DNA of 5,145 bases from Comamonadaceae bacterium (GTDB taxonomy: Bacteria > Pseudomonadota > Gammaproteobacteria > Burkholderiales > Burkholderiaceae_C), in contig CANCCE010000200.1 of assembly GCA_947374505.1 (NCBI GenBank), positions 1 to 5,145 on the forward strand, written 5' to 3'. A model generated the notes under the pieces. That model made no database searches and was not told where the DNA came from. It saw only the letters and a list, made by a program, of their open reading frames with translations. Positions 1 to 4,587 of this stretch are shown here, piece after piece. The translations under genes and the position numbers were made by a program. How positions within the stretch are numbered: position 1 is the stretch's first letter; every line of letters begins with the position of its first letter.

Positions 1-267
1 CTGGCCGAAGCCCGCGTTGACGCAGACCGCATGTTGCAGGCCACACAAAGCGCGTTGAACGCCGATGCCGACTTGCTTGAAGCCGAAGAAAAGTCCGCCA
101 TCGACACGTTGATGGTCGCCGTGGCCAGCGCCCGTGTCGATGCAGACGCAGCGACTATTGAAGCTGCCAACCAAGCCCTCGCCAAAGGCACCGAAAACTT
201 CGCCGCACAGCGAATGAACCGTGGTATTCAAAAAGCCTTAGCCGGTAAAAACGTCGCAGCGATCTGA
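1..267 (+). CDS. hscA: HscA, Fe-S cluster assembly Hsp70 chaperone (C-terminal end only)
   Basis: This is the last 88 codons of HscA, the specialised Hsp70 that works with HscB to release a nascent [2Fe-2S] cluster from the scaffold IscU in the cytoplasm. The reading frame is already open at base 1 and ends at TGA 265-267. The piece covers only the helical lid of the substrate-binding domain. It is rich in Ala, Asp and Glu, with a 'DADLLEAEEKSAIDTL' helix, then 'TENFAAQRMN' and the tail 'IQKALAGKNVAAI'. These match the order and character of the E. coli HscA C-terminus ('TQDFAARRMD', 'VRRALKGHSVDEV'). ATPase motifs would lie upstream, outside the window. The ferredoxin gene of the same ISC pathway follows 43 bp downstream, which supports the assignment over DnaK. 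The internal ATG at base 31 is not the start. Confidence 0.93.
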   Translation: MAEARVDADRMLQATQSALNADADLLEAEEKSAIDTLMVAVASARVDADAATIEAANQALAKGTENFAAQRMNRGIQKALAGKNVAAI

Positions 268-310
268 CGCAGACCGCCCCATCTTTAAAATTTATCAGAT
301 CACTCAAGCT

Positions 311-649
311 ATGCCCATCATCAAAATATTGCCTCATCCTGAATACTGCCCACAAGGCGCTGAAGTCAGTGCACCTGCCGGCACCTCCATTTGCGAAGCG
401 CTGCTGGACAACCACATCAACATTGAGCACGCCTGCGACATGAGCTGCGCCTGCACAACGTGCCACGTCATCGTTCGCGAGGGCATGCAGTCTCTCAACG
501 AGCTAGACGAAAACGAAGAAGACTTGCTAGACCGTGCGTGGGGGCTAGAGCCAAATTCGCGTTTGAGTTGCCAGGCCTTTTTGGCACAGTCAGACGTGAC
601 CGTAGAAATTCCCAAGTACACCGTCAACCACGCCAAAGAACTGCATTGA
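311..649 (+). CDS. fdx: ISC-type [2Fe-2S] ferredoxin
   Basis: This gene encodes a 112-residue adrenodoxin-like ferredoxin, the electron donor of the ISC iron-sulfur assembly machinery in the cytoplasm. The four cluster ligands are Cys42, Cys48, Cys51 (spacing C-x5-C-x2-C in 'ACDMSCACTTCHV') and Cys87 ('RLSCQAF'), the same spacing and numbering as E. coli Fdx. The acidic helix 'LNELDENEEDLLDRAWGL' (residues 62-79) is the usual partner-binding face. The length equals that of the family. Cys46 lies between the ligands and is also common in this family; it is not expected to bind the cluster. The start at ATG 311 gives the canonical N-terminus, although no strong ribosome binding site precedes it. 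The gene follows hscA by 43 bp, so it is probably translated from the isc operon message. No iscX follows; dnaQ comes next after 33 bp. Confidence 0.96.
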   Translation: MPIIKILPHPEYCPQGAEVSAPAGTSICEALLDNHINIEHACDMSCACTTCHVIVREGMQSLNELDENEEDLLDRAWGLEPNSRLSCQAFLAQSDVTVEIPKYTVNHAKELH

Positions 650-682
650 TGTGCGTGCAGCGGCAGAGCGATAATTCGAGTT

Positions 683-1387
683 ATGCGTCAAATTGTTCTA
701 GATACTGAAACGACCGGTCTTTCTGCCGAAAACGGCGATCGCATCATTGAGATTGGCTGTGTTGAACTGGTCGCCCGCAAGCTGACCGGCAACAACCTGC
801 ATTTCTACTTGAACCCAGGCCGGGACAGCCATGAAGATGCGCTGAAAGTTCACGGTATCAGCAATGAATTTCTGCGCGACAAGCCCAAGTTCTCAGCGGT
901 CGCAGATGAATTGCTAGCCTACCTGGCGGACGCTGAAGTCATCATCCACAACGCACCTTTCGACGTCAGTTTCCTGAACAAAGAACTGTCACTGATCGGC
1001 AAGCCTCCGTTGAAACATTGCGTGGCCAAAGTGGTTGACAGCCTGATGATGGCCAAGGAGTTGTTCCCCGGCAAACGCAACTCGCTAGACGCTTTGTGTG
1101 ACCGTCTCGAAGTAGACAACGCAGGCCGTACTCTGCACGGCGCCTTGCTCGACGCCGAGCTGTTGGCCGACGTTTACATCAACCTCACGCGCGGTCAAAA
1201 CAGCTTGGTGATGGACATGGGCAGTGAGCCTGCGACCGGTACGACCATTCAAATAGTCGACCTGACCACCTTTGACTTGCCGTTGTTGATGGCCAATCAG
1301 CAAGAGACTACTGCGCATGAGGCGCTCTTGACCGGCATTGACAAGGTCAGTAAGGGCAAGACCGTTTGGCGTACGTACGCTGCTTGA
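683..1387 (+). CDS. dnaQ: DNA polymerase III epsilon subunit (3'-5' proofreading exonuclease)
   Basis: This gene encodes a 234-residue DEDDh exonuclease that removes misincorporated nucleotides as part of the replicative polymerase core. The ExoI motif is 'LDTETTG' with Asp7 and Glu9, ExoII is 'HNAPFD' with Asp94, and ExoIII is 'HGALLDAELLAD' with His152 and Asp157, so all five catalytic residues are present. The segment 'GQNSLVM' (residues 171-177) sits where E. coli epsilon has its weak beta-clamp-binding motif QTSMAF. A variable C-terminal tail follows, the region that binds the alpha subunit. Length and order fit DnaQ better than RNase T or a stand-alone DnaQ-like nuclease, because of the clamp motif and C-terminal tail. 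The start at ATG 683 puts ExoI at residue 7, which is normal; the Shine-Dalgarno sequence is weak. It begins 33 bp after fdx, and rnhA, its frequent neighbour in other proteobacteria, is not adjacent here. Confidence 0.93.
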   Translation: MRQIVLDTETTGLSAENGDRIIEIGCVELVARKLTGNNLHFYLNPGRDSHEDALKVHGISNEFLRDKPKFSAVADELLAYLADAEVIIHNAPFDVSFLNKELSLIGKPPLKHCVAKVVDSLMMAKELFPGKRNSLDALCDRLEVDNAGRTLHGALLDAELLADVYINLTRGQNSLVMDMGSEPATGTTIQIVDLTTFDLPLLMANQQETTAHEALLTGIDKVSKGKTVWRTYAA

Positions 1388-1427
1388 AAATTCAGCGTTG
1401 AGCACAGGGATCTCTCAAAAAAACTCA

Positions 1428-1433
1428 TATAAT
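1428..1433 (+). promoter_or_regulatory. Sigma-70 -10 element of the tRNA-Val gene
   Basis: A perfect TATAAT hexamer lies 22 bp before the mature tRNA 5' end, which would place transcription start near 1440 and give a short leader. No good -35 match occurs at 16-18 bp spacing (1404-1411 reads 'acagggat'), and the closest TTGAGC (1398-1403) is 24 bp away, which is too far. The position just upstream of a stable RNA gene supports the call; the -35 region remains unresolved. Confidence 0.6.
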
Positions 1434-1455
1434 CAGAGGCTTGCTACAAAGCATA

Positions 1456-1530
1456 GGGAGATTAGCTCAGGGGTAGAGCATTGCATTCACACTGCAAGGG
1501 TCGCAAGTTCGAAACTTGCATCTCCCACCA
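1456..1530 (+). tRNA. tRNA-Val, anticodon CAC
   Basis: A complete 75-nt cloverleaf can be folded by eye. The acceptor stem GGGAGAT (1456-1462) pairs with ATCTCCC (1520-1526). The D stem is GCTC/GAGC (1465-1468, 1476-1479). The anticodon stem TTGCA/TGCAA (1481-1485, 1493-1497) encloses the loop TTCACAC, with anticodon CAC at 1488-1490. The variable loop is GGGTC, and the T stem GCAAG/CTTGC (1503-1507, 1515-1519) encloses TTCGAAA. The discriminator A and an encoded CCA (1528-1530) close the gene. It reads the valine codon GUG. A perfect -10 box lies upstream and an intrinsic terminator downstream, so it is probably a single-gene transcript. A tyrosine recombinase gene nearby makes this tRNA a candidate integration site; the 3' end is intact and the tRNA should be functional. 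Confidence 0.96.
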
Positions 1531-1547
1531 AAAAACGTAATTAAATC

Positions 1548-1580
1548 AAGGACTTAGCTTAACGGCCTAGTCCTTTTTTT
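1548..1580 (+). terminator. Rho-independent terminator after tRNA-Val
   Basis: AAGGACT (1548-1554) pairs with AGTCCTT (1569-1575). The stem can be lengthened by AG/CT across a single bulged T, leaving a loop of about nine bases, and it ends in a run of seven T (1574-1580). Position 18 bp after the tRNA CCA end and the uninterrupted T tract make this a good terminator for the tRNA transcript. Confidence 0.8.
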
Positions 1581-1584
1581 GGCT

Positions 1585-1604
1585 AGTGTCTAATAAGTGT
1601 CTAA
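1585..1604 (+). repeat. Two 9-bp direct repeats, 11-bp period, downstream of the tRNA terminator
   Basis: AGTGTCTAA occurs at 1585-1593 and again at 1596-1604, separated by TA. The 11-bp period places both copies on the same face of the DNA helix. The position, just past the tRNA 3' end and on the recombinase side, is what would be expected of arm-type integrase sites or accessory-factor sites, but this is inference. The remaining sequence from 1605 to about 1733 shows nothing I can assign. Confidence 0.5.
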
Positions 1605-1747
1605 ATCTGCCTTGGCTGTTCTTGGACTAATCGGGCAATTTTCAGGTCGGTGCCTCGGTTCAGATTTCGTACGAATGCCGACGTCAATTTTTTTCTTGCA
1701 CGTTGTGGCCAACAAAAAGGGGCAGACTCCGGCGGGTTAGCTCGGTA

Positions 1748-1768
1748 GAAAAAAGCAGTTGTTTTTTC
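1748..1768. repeat. A/T hairpin, 7-bp perfect inverted repeat
   Basis: GAAAAAA (1748-1754) and TTTTTTC (1762-1768) form a perfect inverted repeat around a seven-base loop, GCAGTTG. It has the outline of a weak terminator (stem followed by T), but the stem itself is almost all A-T and so is unstable. It lies directly before the PIN-domain gene fragment, where that fragment's similarity begins, and may mark a break point. Confidence 0.35.
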
Positions 1769-1769
1769 C

Positions 1770-1934
1770 GTATCAGTGGCGGCCATAGCCGGACATGCTG
1801 ATGCCATCGTTACGATCAATCTCAAAGACTTCCCAGAAGAAGTGCTGACACAGCACTGAGTCGAGGCTCAGCATCCAGATGACTTCGTGATGAAGCATTC
1901 GGCGTACGTGGCAGTTCACTCAATGCAACGCTAA
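1770..1934 (+). pseudogene. Decayed fragment of a PIN-domain (VapC-like, PIN_3 type) gene
   Basis: Read in one frame from 1770, the translation gives 'VSVAAIAGHADAIVT', then 'INLKDFPEEVLTQH', a TGA stop at 1857-1859, then 'VEAQHPDDFVMKH'. Intact PIN-domain proteins of the PIN_3 type (PF13470, from memory) have a segment close to 'HVLAAAI..ADVIVTFNLKDFP', followed by a G-V/I-EAQHPD-F-L stretch. The stop therefore falls exactly where a glycine is expected (GGA to TGA would explain it), and similarity resumes in the same frame beyond it. The fragment keeps only the C-terminal acidic residue of the active site (Asp in NLKDF). The N-terminal half, with the other metal-binding acids, and about 40 C-terminal residues are missing. 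No antitoxin gene is visible beside it. It cannot make a working nuclease; read-through to the TAA at 1932-1934 adds only unrelated residues. The family name rests on memory, not a search. Confidence 0.72.
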
Positions 1935-1986
1935 TACGCTTACCGATGGATTGCCACGGCCATCGGTCTCGTGATTTTGCTTGGAC

Positions 1987-2022
1987 GACTACCGCTGTGG
2001 CGCTGACCCCGTAGCGGTAGTC
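1987..2022. repeat. 10-bp perfect inverted repeat spanning the recombinase stop codon
   Basis: GACTACCGCT (1987-1996) and AGCGGTAGTC (2013-2022) are perfect inverted copies around a 16-nt loop. The left arm contains the recombinase stop codon (the - strand TAG at 1989-1991). In the recombinase message this would form a strong 3'-terminal hairpin, but no T-run follows on either strand, so it is not a standard intrinsic terminator. It could stabilise the transcript end or be a protein-binding site. Confidence 0.6.
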
Positions 2023-2969
2023 CGTGTTGGTAAAAATCCAGATTTCTTCAAAACTTTGACTGTCCGAGTCGCTGAGACTAGCCGCGTCGTTTGTAGCCCT
2101 CGCGCTTGCTTTGACGTCCCGTAGTGTTTTTTAGTGTCGTCAACGCTATGACCCAAAATCGCTGAAATACTCAAGCCGTCCAAACCTGACGCTTTGAGGT
2201 CCGAGGCGAACTGATGGCGGAACGAATATGCACTCACTAAATGTGATCGACGCACGCCGAAAACTTTGCGCCCAAGTTTTCCTGCCGCTACGGAAACTGC
2301 ATTTGCCGTCGTCTCTGGGGTAGTTCGTGCGCCGCCTACGGCAAGCATCAGAGCAAGCGGACCTACAGCGGAGATGACGCGTTCGGGCTGACCGTGGCCT
2401 CGGTCAGTCTTGACGCCGTTAATCTTTAGCTCGACACCGCCCTCGATGGGCTGCAGCCGAATACCCGCTGCAACTTCTGCTGGGCGCACGCCAGCGACAG
2501 CTAAAAGAAGCATCCACTCGCGGCACGAGGGGGAGGGCGCTGCCGCCACCAATTGCGCTCGCCAATCGAGCGGCAGACCTCGTAGGCTTTTTCGTTTGCC
2601 GACTTTTGGTGCTCCATCGATCGGGCAGACGCTTCCCGCTGCTAAAGCTGTTGCGCTATCTGTGTAGGTGAAAAAAAGTTGGAGGACACGTGCCGCCTTG
2701 AACGAACTTAGATAATCTTTGATCTTGCTGGCCGCGATCATTCTGGCTGCAGCAACAAAAATGAGAGCTGCTTTCCTAGCGTAGTAAGTTCCTTTGCTTT
2801 TTGTTTGAAGCGCTTCTTCTGGACGGTCAAAGTACAGGCGAGCCGTTCGTTCGTAATGCTCTCGCGTGCGTTTGCTAACTTTGCGCGTTTTTTCTGTTCG
2901 CATGTACGTCTCTACGAACTTCAACAAAGCATCATTCTCTTCAAGACTGAGCTGCGTCACATCGTCCAT
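1989..2969 (-). CDS. Tyrosine recombinase (phage/island-type integrase)
   Basis: This gene encodes a 326-residue site-specific recombinase that would cut and rejoin DNA through a covalent 3'-phosphotyrosine link, integrating or excising an element. Residues 1-120 are a helical, basic N-terminal part resembling SAM-like core-binding domains. The catalytic domain starts near residue 130. It shows Arg162 in 'AVAGVRPAEV' (box I), Lys187 as the likely beta-hairpin lysine, Arg251 in 'AYSFRHQFASDL' (box II), His274 in 'ILGHS', and nucleophile Tyr283 nine residues later ('KKHYG'). The box II histidine of HxxR is replaced by tyrosine (Tyr248), as in some known integrases, so the enzyme may still be active. 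A 43-residue basic tail follows the nucleophile. The start at ATG 2969 is supported by a strong Shine-Dalgarno. The gene lies about 460 bp from the tRNA-Val gene with its 3' end toward it, and no excisionase is evident. It is too divergent from XerC/XerD to be a chromosome-dimer resolvase. Confidence 0.9.
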   Translation of the reverse strand: MDDVTQLSLEENDALLKFVETYMRTEKTRKVSKRTREHYERTARLYFDRPEEALQTKSKGTYYARKAALIFVAAARMIAASKIKDYLSSFKAARVLQLFFTYTDSATALAAGSVCPIDGAPKVGKRKSLRGLPLDWRAQLVAAAPSPSCREWMLLLAVAGVRPAEVAAGIRLQPIEGGVELKINGVKTDRGHGQPERVISAVGPLALMLAVGGARTTPETTANAVSVAAGKLGRKVFGVRRSHLVSAYSFRHQFASDLKASGLDGLSISAILGHSVDDTKKHYGTSKQARGLQTTRLVSATRTVKVLKKSGFLPTRTTATGSAPQR

Positions 2970-2973
2970 CTTT

Positions 2974-2979
2974 ACCTCC
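2974..2979 (-). promoter_or_regulatory. Strong ribosome binding site of the recombinase
   Basis: On the - strand GGAGGT lies 4 nt before ATG 2969 (5 nt counted from GGAGG). It is the clearest Shine-Dalgarno sequence in the window, decides the recombinase start, and contrasts with the weak sites before fdx and dnaQ and the absence of one before the FlhG-like gene. Confidence 0.8.
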
Positions 2980-3026
2980 GAGTTTCAATTTTTCGAGACA
3001 CCTTTTTCGGGCGTCGAAGAAACTCG
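2979..3026 (-). repeat. Inverted repeat in the recombinase leader, abutting its ribosome binding site
   Basis: CGAGTTTC (2979-2986) and GAAACTCG (3019-3026) are perfect 8-bp inverted arms with 32 nt between them; an inner 5-bp pair, TTCGA (2992-2996) with TCGAA (3014-3018), can extend the fold. In the recombinase mRNA the 3' arm ends at the first G of the Shine-Dalgarno. The structure could limit ribosome access, or at DNA level be an operator or recombinase site. No experiment or homologue supports one choice. Confidence 0.5.
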
Positions 3027-3033
3027 TTTTGAG

Positions 3034-3057
3034 GTGTACTGATGTTCAGTTTGACAC
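3034..3057. promoter_or_regulatory. Small dyad upstream of the recombinase (possible operator)
   Basis: ACTGA-TGT-TCAGT (3038-3050) is a perfect 5-bp dyad with a 3-bp spacer. It is framed by GTGT (3034-3037) and ACAC (3054-3057), which also pair if three bases are bulged. It lies about 65-90 bp upstream of the recombinase start codon, where a repressor or control site would be expected. Its short length makes chance occurrence possible. Confidence 0.25.
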
Positions 3058-3271
3058 GTGCCAAGATTCTTTGCAGCGCATCACAAGTTCGTTCACTTCG
3101 GTGATGAATCGCTTGATGTGGACGACAAAAAGCCTGATGTTTTCTCGATCGTTTGATGCCTTAAATCAGCCGAGTGATCTTGACTTTTGTACTGACTAAA
3201 ATTGATGGCATCTTCATTTTTTGTCTTCTTGATTTGTCAAGTCTCCTTCATGTTTTTTGGAGTTCTAAACG

Positions 3272-3330
3272 GCCCTTTCCTGCGGATAGGGCTCATTGCC
3301 TGTCTCGCCTGCCGGCGACAGACAATGAGC
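3272..3330. repeat. Two abutting hairpins in non-coding DNA
   Basis: The first hairpin pairs GCCCTTTCC (3272-3280) with GGATAGGGC (3284-3292) around a TGC loop, with a single T-T mismatch. The second pairs GCTCATTG (3291-3298) with CAATGAGC (3323-3330). After one C-A mismatch it continues with CTGTC/GACAG and, past a two-base bulge, GCC/GGC around TGCC. They share bases 3291-3292, so full formation of one shortens the other. No T-run follows, and no gene lies immediately on either side. This could be a structured RNA, a recombination or protein-binding site, or a mobile palindromic repeat; nothing in the window decides. Confidence 0.55.
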
Positions 3331-3641
3331 GGAATCGATGAACTCTTGATTTTTATGGAGGCTTAAACGCCACCAAAGTGGCTTCTAGGTGTCCTTGATT
3401 TAGGGTCTCAAAATTGATGGATGAAAACTTTTGTGTGCTGATGGCTAACTTCCTATTGTGGCGACCTGTTTTGACGGATGTTCTGACTTGGCCTATCCTG
3501 CCGGATTCAGTGTTTCGATCTTTCGTTCTGAAGTCACACTTGCTGAAATGACTACAGATTTCCCCCTCTAGATCCGTTAAAGTTTGTTGCCACTTTTGGG
3601 CGTTGGCAGCAGCATAGTTCTATAAAACCATTAACCATTCC

Positions 3642-4481
3642 ATGGCCTTGACGAGACAAAAATATACAGAAGTGATTGGCATTGCTAGTGGCAAAGGGGG
3701 GGCCGGAAAAACCACGGTGGCCGTTAATCTAGCGTTGTCGCTGCAAGAAAAGGGCTTTCGCGTCATGTTGTTTGATGCGGACTTAGGCTTGGCTAACGCA
3801 CCTATTTTGTTGGGCACACGCTGCCCTTTCAATATCAGCCATGTGATGCGGGGTGAAAAAAAACTGTCCGAAATCATCGTAACCACACCCCAGAAATTGC
3901 GTTTGATCTCTGGGGCTTCTGGAAATCAGGCCTTGGCTGGCCTCACGGCACTAGAAGTCACACAGTTGGTTCAAGCCTTCAGTGATCTGCCAGAAGAGCT
4001 GGATTACTTGATCGTCGACATGGCGGCTGGTATCGCGCCGTCCATGTTGGCCCTCATGGCAGCATGCCATCGTCGTTTTATCGTCATGCGAAACGACCCG
4101 TCGTCTATTGCTGATGCTTACGGAACCATCAAGGTTCTGTTGGAAGACAAGCTGAAGGATGAAATTTATTTGATTCCCAATGCTGTCAAAAGTAAGCTGG
4201 TTGGAGAAGAGCTCTTTCAAAGAGTTAATCGGGTCTGTGCTAAATTTTTGACCGGTACGGTCCGCTACCCTACCTCGATCGTGCAAGACGATTTGATACA
4301 AGATGCTCATACGCATCTACAACCCTTGATGACGTATGCACCGAACAGCCGAGCAGCCCAAGATTTTCGCCAGCTGGCGCATGTCGTGACCGAGTTGCCG
4401 GCAGTCGAAAAGCCATCCGGCGCTGTGCAGTTTTTTGTTAGCCGCTGGCTCCCACCGCCTTTGTCACGTGAACTGCACTGA
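3642..4481 (+). CDS. FlhG/FleN-type MinD-family ATPase
   Basis: This gene encodes a 279-residue P-loop ATPase of the MinD/ParA class. The deviant Walker A is 'GKGGAGKT' (residues 17-24) with signature Lys18 and Lys23. 'FDADLGLAN' (44-52) carries the catalytic-type aspartate Asp47, and 'LIVDMAAG' (123-130) is Walker B with Asp126. The stretch 'PSSIADAYGTIKVL' (153-166) is typical of FlhG/FleN, which limits flagellar number through FlhF and the flagellar C-ring. The tail 'AVQFFVSRWLPPP' (261-273) could form a membrane-targeting amphipathic helix. The usual N-terminal DQAxxLR motif that stimulates the FlhF GTPase is absent: only about ten residues precede the first strand, and an in-frame stop (3615-3617) with no usable start between it and ATG 3642 rules out a longer version. 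No flhF or fliA is adjacent; the next gene is a chemoreceptor. It may be an FlhG paralogue, so no symbol is assigned. No clear Shine-Dalgarno is seen. Confidence 0.88.
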   Translation: MALTRQKYTEVIGIASGKGGAGKTTVAVNLALSLQEKGFRVMLFDADLGLANAPILLGTRCPFNISHVMRGEKKLSEIIVTTPQKLRLISGASGNQALAGLTALEVTQLVQAFSDLPEELDYLIVDMAAGIAPSMLALMAACHRRFIVMRNDPSSIADAYGTIKVLLEDKLKDEIYLIPNAVKSKLVGEELFQRVNRVCAKFLTGTVRYPTSIVQDDLIQDAHTHLQPLMTYAPNSRAAQDFRQLAHVVTELPAVEKPSGAVQFFVSRWLPPPLSRELH

Positions 4482-4587
4482 TACCCGTCAAAAAATGCCG
4501 AGTCAGAAAACCGTGCTCAGTGTCAAACGAGGGTGCAGCTCTTGAAATTGACCTCTGCTTAGCTAATTGAACGACCTAGCCGTTGCC

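Larger units (their letters stand above)
1531..3033. mobile_element. Possible tRNA-linked integrated element or its remnant (boundaries not determined)
   Basis: Between the tRNA-Val gene and the FlhG-like gene lies DNA with a tyrosine recombinase, short direct repeats and a decayed PIN-domain gene fragment, unlike the housekeeping genes on either side. Integrases beside tRNA genes commonly mark integrative elements that use the tRNA 3' end as attachment site. The limits given are nominal: the left edge is the end of the tRNA, the right edge is placed just upstream of the recombinase leader. I could not find a second copy of the tRNA 3' end in the window, so the right attachment site is either outside, eroded or absent. 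No other mobility, phage or cargo gene is present. Confidence 0.4.
2970..3641. other. Gene-poor interval between recombinase and FlhG-like gene
   Basis: This 672-bp stretch appears AT-richer than the flanking genes and contains no convincing coding sequence on either strand. It holds the recombinase ribosome binding site and leader repeats at its left end, two adjacent hairpins at 3272-3330, a small GCCAC-CAAA-GTGGC stem (3369-3382), and the upstream region of the FlhG-like gene at its right end. A 44-codon + strand frame (3417-3551) and two - strand frames without good starts are judged fortuitous. If an integrated element ends in this window, its right boundary should lie here, but I see no repeat of the tRNA 3' end. 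Confidence 0.6.

Noticed and set aside
155..466. Open frame on the - strand across the hscA-fdx junction
   Set aside because: It lies antisense to two recognised genes and has no family features.
334..636. Open frame on the - strand inside fdx
   Set aside because: It is a Ser-rich shadow of the ferredoxin gene, whose cysteine ligands are on the + strand.
1085..1405. Open frame on the - strand overlapping the end of dnaQ
   Set aside because: It is antisense to the conserved ExoIII motif and C-terminal region of dnaQ.
1338..1544. Open frame on the + strand running through the tRNA
   Set aside because: It crosses the dnaQ end, the promoter and the whole tRNA gene; no protein features.
1601..1825. 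Open frame of 74 codons on the - strand
   Set aside because: It is antisense to the PIN relic and has no recognisable motif or ribosome binding site.
1935..2006. Short hydrophobic frame after the PIN relic ('RWIATAIGLVILLGRLPLWR')
   Set aside because: It resembles a membrane helix but has no start codon, is only about 23 codons long and runs into the recombinase 3' end.
3082..3089. CAAGTTCG, matching the tRNA T-arm, as a possible right attachment site
   Set aside because: Only eight bases match, flanks differ from the tRNA, and such a match is expected by chance over this distance.
2972..3160. - strand frame of 62 codons whose TAA lies 2 nt before the recombinase ATG
   Set aside because: The overlap would suit translational coupling, but there is no ATG, codons such as CGA and AGG are unlike those of the neighbouring genes, and its end is set by the Shine-Dalgarno.
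3046..3165. - strand frame of 39 codons with a protein-like stretch ('HIKRFITEVNELVMRCKESW')
   Set aside because: There is no usable start near its beginning; at this length an open frame is expected by chance. Possibly a relic, but unsupported.
3235..3240. TTGACA on the - strand as a distant recombinase promoter -35
   Set aside because: No acceptable -10 at 16-18 bp, and it would sit about 270 bp upstream of the gene.
3369..3382. GCCAC-CAAA-GTGGC stem
   Set aside because: The 5-bp stem has no T-run on either strand, too little to call a terminator.
3417..3551. + strand frame of 44 codons starting ATG
   Set aside because: No Shine-Dalgarno, no recognised similarity, and a length common by chance in AT-rich DNA.
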